DNA of 9,478 nt, taken from the NCBI GenBank assembly GCA_021799155.1, contig JAJZBA010000015.1, positions 1 through 9,478 of the forward strand, read 5' to 3'. This document shows positions 5,528 to 9,478 of the stretch, in pieces (the stretch's first letter is position 1; each line of letters begins with the position of its first letter). A program made the position numbers and the translations under genes. The notes under the pieces were generated by a model, which saw nothing but the letters and a program-made list of their open reading frames with translations, made no database searches and was not told the DNA's origin. Source of the stretch: a bacterium (lineage in GTDB: Bacteria > Patescibacteriota > Minisyncoccia > UBA6257 > UBA9933).

Positions 5528-7210
5528 ATGAAAATCCTTATTCAGATTTTTAAAGCCTTTTCGCGAAAGGAACTCTTGGTTTTTACGGCCGCCTTTTTAA
5601 TTTTTACTCTTTCTTTCATTTTTATCGCCGTTGATTTTTTCAATAAAAAAACCGTTCTTAAGCCGATTTCCGGCGGCGAATATATCGAAGGAGTAGTCGG
5701 TCAACCGAGTTTTATTAATCCGATTATTGTCGGAAATAACGACGCCGCTCGAGATTTGACAGAATTGCTTTTTAGCAATCTTTCGGATTTAAGTGAAAGC
5801 AAAAAAATAAGTGAAGATGGAAAAATTTGGAATATCCGGCTCAAGGAAAATATTTTTTGGCAGGATAATCAACCGATCATCAGCGATGATATTATTTTTA
5901 CCATTAGAATCATTCAAGACCCGGACAGTCGCTCGCCACTTTTTTCTTATTGGCAGGGGGTATTGGCCGAAAGAATTAGCGAAAGAGAATTAAAACTGAC
6001 ACTCTCCGAACCGTATGCTTTTTTTGAAAGCGCGATTAAAGAATTACGGCCAATTCCTAAACACCTTTTTGAAAATATTCCGGCGGCGAATCTAAGGCTT
6101 TCAGAATATAATTTAGAACCGATTGCCAACGGGCCTTTCAAATTTTTGTCTTTTGAAAAAGATCGTTCGGGATTCATTAAAGAATATCATTTGGTAGTTA
6201 GCGAAAATTATTTCGGCAAAAAACCTTATCTGAAAAATTTTGTTTTCAAATATTATCAGAACGAAGATGAACTGCTTAAAGCTTTTAATAGCGGAGCGAT
6301 AGACGGTTTCGGCGGATTAAGTTCGAAAAATCTTTCCCGAATTAATATCAATCATCAAATCTTTGAATTGCGTTCGCCGAAATATTATGCAGTATTTTTA
6401 AACTCTACGGCTCAGCCGGCTCTTAAAGACAAAAATGTCCGACTGGCCTTGAATTACGCTACCGACAAAAAATCGCTGATTAAAAAAATTTTCGAGGGCC
6501 GCGCCTTGCCGGTTTACGGGCCATTGGTTTTAGGAATGAAAGGTTTTGTAAATTTTGGGGCAGAGGGTTATTCGGAAGAAAATTTTTCTTTAGAAAAAGC
6601 CGGTCAAATTTTGGAAGCCGGCGGCTGGCGATTGAACGAGGACGGCGTCAGGGAGAAAAAATCAAAAAAAGAATCGCAGCGCTTGGAATTTGATTTGGCC
6701 GTCCCCCAGATTTCTTTTTTGACCGAAACAGCAGAACTGATTAAAGAAGACTGGTCGAAAATCGGAGTCAAGCTGAATTTAATCGTTCGTTCTCCGTCTG
6801 AAATCAACGAAGAAATCATTAAAACCAGAAATTATAAAATGCTTCTCTTCGGTAATGTTTTTTCAAATACCGATAGTCCGGATTTATCTTCATTCTGGCA
6901 TTCGTCCGAGCGTTTTTATCCGGGACTGAACCTTTCTCTTTATGAAAATAAAACCGCCGACGCCTTAATTGAATCGATAAGAAGAAATTTAAATGAAAAA
7001 AGCCGCCAGCGCGACTTGACCGCTCTTCAATCGCTGATTATTAACGACCTGCCGGTAATTTTTCTTTACTCGCCGAACTATTTATATATCACTAAGCCGT
7101 TTTTAGGAGGATTTGATTCTTCGACGGCAGAGCATGAGATTTCTTTGCCAAGCGACCGTTTTAAAGACGTTGAAAACTGGTATATCAAGACGGCAAAAGT
7201 ATTTAAGTAA
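5528..7210 (+). CDS. Peptide-type ABC transporter substrate-binding protein (SBP_bac_5)
   Basis: 560 residues, near the usual size of the DppA/OppA-like family that captures peptides or similar ligands outside the membrane for an ABC importer. The N-terminus has a basic start, then one long hydrophobic helix at about 16-37 with no lipobox cysteine, so it is probably membrane-anchored without cleavage. Family landmarks are GGEYIEGVVGQPSFINPI (49-66), WNIRLKENIFWQDNQPIISD (101-120, the 'LR.g..w.dG.p..a.D' motif), ANGPFKF, and KDKNVRLALNYATDKKSLIK with the VR-AL-YA-D core. The C-terminal lobe (about 370-540) contains the LIVRSPSEINEE and LLFGNVF segments. It starts two bases after secG, without a Shine-Dalgarno sequence. 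No permease or ATPase genes adjoin it, so its partners are encoded elsewhere or it works otherwise. The substrate is unknown. Confidence 0.9.
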   Translation: MKILIQIFKAFSRKELLVFTAAFLIFTLSFIFIAVDFFNKKTVLKPISGGEYIEGVVGQPSFINPIIVGNNDAARDLTELLFSNLSDLSESKKISEDGKIWNIRLKENIFWQDNQPIISDDIIFTIRIIQDPDSRSPLFSYWQGVLAERISERELKLTLSEPYAFFESAIKELRPIPKHLFENIPAANLRLSEYNLEPIANGPFKFLSFEKDRSGFIKEYHLVVSENYFGKKPYLKNFVFKYYQNEDELLKAFNSGAIDGFGGLSSKNLSRININHQIFELRSPKYYAVFLNSTAQPALKDKNVRLALNYATDKKSLIKKIFEGRALPVYGPLVLGMKGFVNFGAEGYSEENFSLEKAGQILEAGGWRLNEDGVREKKSKKESQRLEFDLAVPQISFLTETAELIKEDWSKIGVKLNLIVRSPSEINEEIIKTRNYKMLLFGNVFSNTDSPDLSSFWHSSERFYPGLNLSLYENKTADALIESIRRNLNEKSRQRDLTALQSLIINDLPVIFLYSPNYLYITKPFLGGFDSSTAEHEISLPSDRFKDVENWYIKTAKVFK

Positions 7211-7227
7211 ATCATTGACATTTATTT

Positions 7228-7563
7228 ATGGATATCAGAGAATATAAACAACGCGCCAAACTCATAAAAGACAACGAGACTTATAAGGTTTATGACTTGT
7301 CGGAATTAAAACATTTAAACGTTTCTTTAACCGAACTTGAGCCAAAAAAATCAACAGCCGGCCATTCTCATAACGACGCCGACGAAGTTTACGTTTTTAT
7401 CGACGGCGAAGGAGTTATGGAAGTCGGTGAAAAAACGCTGGCGGTAAAAGCCGGAGACATTGTTCTCGTACCGGCCGGCGATTTTCATAAAGTTCATAAT
7501 CAAGGAGAAAAAAATTTAAATTTTTGGGCGATTTTTGAAAAATACGAAGGAAGGGGAAAATAA
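7228..7563 (+). CDS. Small single-domain cupin protein
   Basis: 111 residues forming one cupin beta-barrel (Cupin_2 type). Both metal-binding motifs are intact. Motif 1 is GHSHNDADEVYVFIDG (45-60) with His46, His48 and Glu53. Motif 2 is GDIVLVPAGDFHKVHN (76-91) with Pro82, Gly84 and His87. These four residues usually bind one divalent metal ion. Small stand-alone cupins may be isomerases, dioxygenases or sugar/metal-binding sensors, and the sequence does not decide between them. It has no signal peptide, so it is cytoplasmic. It begins 17 bases after the peptide-binding gene with no Shine-Dalgarno sequence and no convincing promoter, so it is likely read with that operon. It ends 19 bases before the tRNA. 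Confidence 0.9.
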   Translation: MDIREYKQRAKLIKDNETYKVYDLSELKHLNVSLTELEPKKSTAGHSHNDADEVYVFIDGEGVMEVGEKTLAVKAGDIVLVPAGDFHKVHNQGEKNLNFWAIFEKYEGRGK

Positions 7564-7581
7564 GAAATAAGAAATGAGAAA
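7564..7581 (+). repeat. Short heptamer repeat GAAATRA between cupin and tRNA
   Basis: GAAATAA, GAAATGA and partial GAAA fill nearly the whole 19-base gap between the cupin stop and tRNA-Leu. It is short enough to be chance in AT-rich DNA, but it is another period-7 or period-8, stop-codon-containing unit at a gene boundary in this window. Confidence 0.4.
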
Positions 7582-7582
7582 C

Positions 7583-7664
7583 GGGCAGGTGGTGAAATTG
7601 GCAAACACGCAGGCTTCAGGAGCCTGTGCCGCAAGGCTTGAGGGTTCAAGTCCCTCTCTGCCCA
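7583..7664 (+). tRNA. tRNA-Leu (anticodon CAG)
   Basis: A complete class II cloverleaf. The acceptor is GGGCAGG (7583-7589) with TCTGCCC (7657-7663), including one G-U pair. The D stem is GTG/CAC (7592-7594/7606-7608) with the GG of the D loop. The anticodon stem is CAGGC/GCCTG (7610-7614/7622-7626) around loop TTCAGGA, giving anticodon CAG (7617-7619), which reads CUG. The long variable arm GCC-GCAA-GGC (7628-7637) is typical of Leu. The T arm is GAGGG-TTCAAGT-CCCTC (7640-7656). The discriminator is A7664, as required by LeuRS. The 3' CCA is not encoded (the next bases are CGA), so it must be added by a nucleotidyltransferase. Confidence 0.97.
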
Positions 7665-7736
7665 CGAGGAAGGTTCAAATTTTACCCCGTAGTAAATAAA
7701 TATTTCACTTCGTGGTCTCTCTCGTCTACAAGATTG

Positions 7737-9455
7737 ATGATAAAAATAGAAAAAACGCAAAAAAGAGCGAGATTTAAAGAAAAAAAAGAAGCGAAAGATT
7801 TCGTGAAGTTTTTCGCGCTCGGCGGCTTGGAAGAAGTCGGCCGGAACATGTCGGTTTTCGAATACAAAGATGAAATCGTTGTTTTTGACGCCGGCTTGCA
7901 GTTTCCCGAAGAAGACCAGCCGGGGATAGATTTTATTATTCCAAACGTGGAATATTTGGCGGCTAACAAGCGGAAAATAAAGGGTTTGGTTTTGACTCAT
8001 GCTCATTACGATCATATCGGCGCTCTGCCTTACGTAATGGAAAAAATTGGTAACCCGACGATTTACACGACCGCTTTAACAAAAGAAATCGTCAGAAAGA
8101 GACAGGAAGAATTTACCAACGCTCCAAAACTTGATTTCGAAATTATCAAAAATCGCGACAAGATTAAAATTTCCGACAACATTGAGTTGGAATTTTTCGG
8201 CATTATTCACAGTATTCCCGATACCGTCAGCGTTTTAATAAAAACTCCGGTTGGCAATTTTGTTTATTCAACCGATGTTAAATTTGATTACGACGAAAAA
8301 GGTAATCCTTTGGGAATGGAAGAATTTGAATGGGTTGCTAAAAAAGAAATTCATGCTTTGTTTTTGGACAGCACCAACGCCGAGTCGGTCGGCCAGTCGG
8401 TTTCCGAAAAAACCGTCGTGGAAAACATTGATGAACTTTTTAAAAAAGTCAAAGGCAGGATTATTGTCGGAATTTTCGCTTCGCTTTTGACTAGAATTGA
8501 AGAAATAATCAAAATTGCCGAAAAGCACGGCCGGAAAGTGGCTTTTTCCGGATTGTCGATGAAAAACAATATTCAGATCGCTCAGAATCTTAATTACGTC
8601 AAAATCAAAAAAGGCACCATTATTCCTCTAGAAGAAATTCATAAATACAAAGATGATAAAATTGTGATTCTTTCAACCGGCGCCCAAGGGGAACCGAATG
8701 CCAGTTTAATGAAAATCGCCAACGGCGAACATCGTCATATTCAAATCAAGCCCGGCGATACGATAATTTTTTCCTCTTCAATTATTCCGGGAAACGAGCG
8801 GGCAGTTCAGGTTTTAAAAGACGACCTTTGCCGGCAGGGCGCGAAAATTTATCATTCCAAATTAATCGATCTTCACGCTTCGGGGCATGCCACCGGCGAT
8901 GAGTTGAAAAAAATCATAAAAATCGTCAAGCCGAAATTTTTCATTCCCATTCACGGTCATTATTTTATGAGAGCGGTAAGCGCCGAATTGGCTCAAGAAG
9001 CCGGCGTGAAAGAAAAAAACATTATTTTAATTGATAACGGCCAGATAGTGGAATTTTTTAAAGACGGTTTTAAAATATCGGAAGAAACGATTCCGGCTTA
9101 TTTTGTGATGGTCGACGGTTTGGGTGTGGGTGATGTCGGAGAAGTGGTAATGCGCGACCGCCGCGTTTTGGCGCAGGAAGGAATGGTGGTAATTATCGCT
9201 ACCTTGGATCGTCGCACCGGTAAGTTTCTTAAAAATCCCGACATTATTTCCCGCGGTTTTATTTATTTGCGCGAGCATAAAGAATTTGTCGAGGAACTAA
9301 GAAAACGCGTTAAAAATCTTATTGATAGAATTCCTAGACACCAGCAGATTGATTCCGATTACGTCAAAGCTTTGATGCGAGATCAAGTCGGTTTGTTTTT
9401 GTATAATAGAACAAAAAGGCGGCCTATGGTTTTACCCGTAGTGATTGAGGTTTAG
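7737..9455 (+). CDS. rnj: Ribonuclease J
   Basis: 572 residues from the ATG at 7737, the usual size for RNase J, a zinc-dependent 5'-3' exoribonuclease and endonuclease central to mRNA decay and rRNA maturation where RNase E is lacking. A basic leader (1-22) precedes FALGGLEEVGRNM. Metal ligands are HAHYDH (88-93), His158, Asp180 (in STDVKFD) and His406. Further motifs are LDSTNAE (211-217), the beta-CASP motif STGAQGEPN (313-321), HASGHA (380-385) and IPIHGHYFM (403-411). The C-terminal domain (about 450-572) is complete. An upstream in-frame GTG at 7626 lies inside the tRNA and was rejected; the next in-frame ATG gives a leader of normal type. The gene begins 72 bases after tRNA-Leu with no Shine-Dalgarno sequence and no clear promoter. 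Its TAG stop runs into a TTTAGGG repeat. Confidence 0.96.
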   Translation: MIKIEKTQKRARFKEKKEAKDFVKFFALGGLEEVGRNMSVFEYKDEIVVFDAGLQFPEEDQPGIDFIIPNVEYLAANKRKIKGLVLTHAHYDHIGALPYVMEKIGNPTIYTTALTKEIVRKRQEEFTNAPKLDFEIIKNRDKIKISDNIELEFFGIIHSIPDTVSVLIKTPVGNFVYSTDVKFDYDEKGNPLGMEEFEWVAKKEIHALFLDSTNAESVGQSVSEKTVVENIDELFKKVKGRIIVGIFASLLTRIEEIIKIAEKHGRKVAFSGLSMKNNIQIAQNLNYVKIKKGTIIPLEEIHKYKDDKIVILSTGAQGEPNASLMKIANGEHRHIQIKPGDTIIFSSSIIPGNERAVQVLKDDLCRQGAKIYHSKLIDLHASGHATGDELKKIIKIVKPKFFIPIHGHYFMRAVSAELAQEAGVKEKNIILIDNGQIVEFFKDGFKISEETIPAYFVMVDGLGVGDVGEVVMRDRRVLAQEGMVVIIATLDRRTGKFLKNPDIISRGFIYLREHKEFVEELRKRVKNLIDRIPRHQQIDSDYVKALMRDQVGLFLYNRTKRRPMVLPVVIEV

Positions 9456-9469
9456 TTAGGGTTTAGGGT
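9456..9469 (+). repeat. Second TTTAGGG array, directly after the RNase J stop
   Basis: TTAGGG TTTAGGG T follows the RNase J stop codon at once, and the stop itself (GTT TAG TTAGGG) looks like a variant unit. The orientation relative to the coding strand is the same as in the array after the MBL-fold gene: G-rich in the mRNA. The array is cut by the end of the window, so its true length is unknown. Confidence 0.8.
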
Positions 9470-9470
9470 A

Positions 9471-9478
9471 AGATCGGA
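9471..9478 (+). other. Probable Illumina adapter remnant at contig end
   Basis: The final eight bases AGATCGGA equal the start of the standard TruSeq adapter (AGATCGGAAGAGC). An exact eight-base match at the very last position is improbable by chance (about 1 in 65,000). These bases should not be treated as genomic. Confidence 0.7.

Noticed and set aside
7215..7220. Perfect -35 TTGACA before the cupin gene
   Set aside because: No -10 at 16-18 bases; the nearest TATAAA is 22 bases away and inside the gene.
7626..7736. N-terminal extension of RNase J from a GTG at 7626
   Set aside because: The extension begins inside tRNA-Leu and its residues do not resemble RNase J. The ATG at 7737 gives a normal basic leader.
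7500..8015. 171-residue open frame on the minus strand
   Set aside because: It crosses tRNA-Leu and lies antisense to the cupin and RNase J genes, both of which have clear family motifs.

Overview
The window looks like a fragment of a small-genome bacterium, most plausibly from the Candidate Phyla Radiation (Patescibacteria, Parcubacteria-like). The clues are tightly packed or overlapping genes, roughly 40% GC, almost no Shine-Dalgarno sequences, RNase J, transmembrane-anchored solute-binding proteins without a lipobox, and short tandem repeats at gene boundaries. UGA is a normal stop (end of the holin-like gene) and no in-frame UGA occurs in the other genes. This argues against the UGA=Gly code of SR1/Gracilibacteria. 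The taxonomy is inference. The right end stops in the first eight bases of the common Illumina adapter, so it is probably a true contig end.

Left block (1-3960), minus strand: a probable operon in the order MBL-fold protein, 98-residue membrane protein, gyrA, family-1-type solute-binding protein (partial, running off the left edge). The last three are chained by overlapping stop and start codons. The block appears to be driven by a promoter built into the terminator hairpin of the gene upstream, giving a nearly leaderless mRNA. The MBL protein has lost its metal ligands. An octamer repeat array lies where the zinc motif should be, and a plant-telomere-like (TTTAGGG)n array forms its stop codon.

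Middle (3958-4947): a TM-helix-repeat channel-like membrane protein on the minus strand, then a 306-base divergent intergenic region. That region holds candidate promoters for both directions, one perfect DnaA-box consensus, a GC-rich hairpin and a 20-bp imperfect inverted repeat around the rightward promoter.

Right block (4948-9455), plus strand: holin-like 4-TM protein, SecG, oligopeptide-type solute-binding protein, cupin, tRNA-Leu(CAG) and RNase J. The first three are overlapping or nearly abutting and probably co-transcribed. They combine envelope and secretion functions with peptide capture. The tRNA and RNase J lie downstream in the same direction. RNase J again ends in the TTTAGGG repeat.

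Most genes are ordinary housekeeping or envelope functions. The unusual content is the repeats, the degenerate MBL protein, the terminator-promoter overlap and the structured intergenic region.
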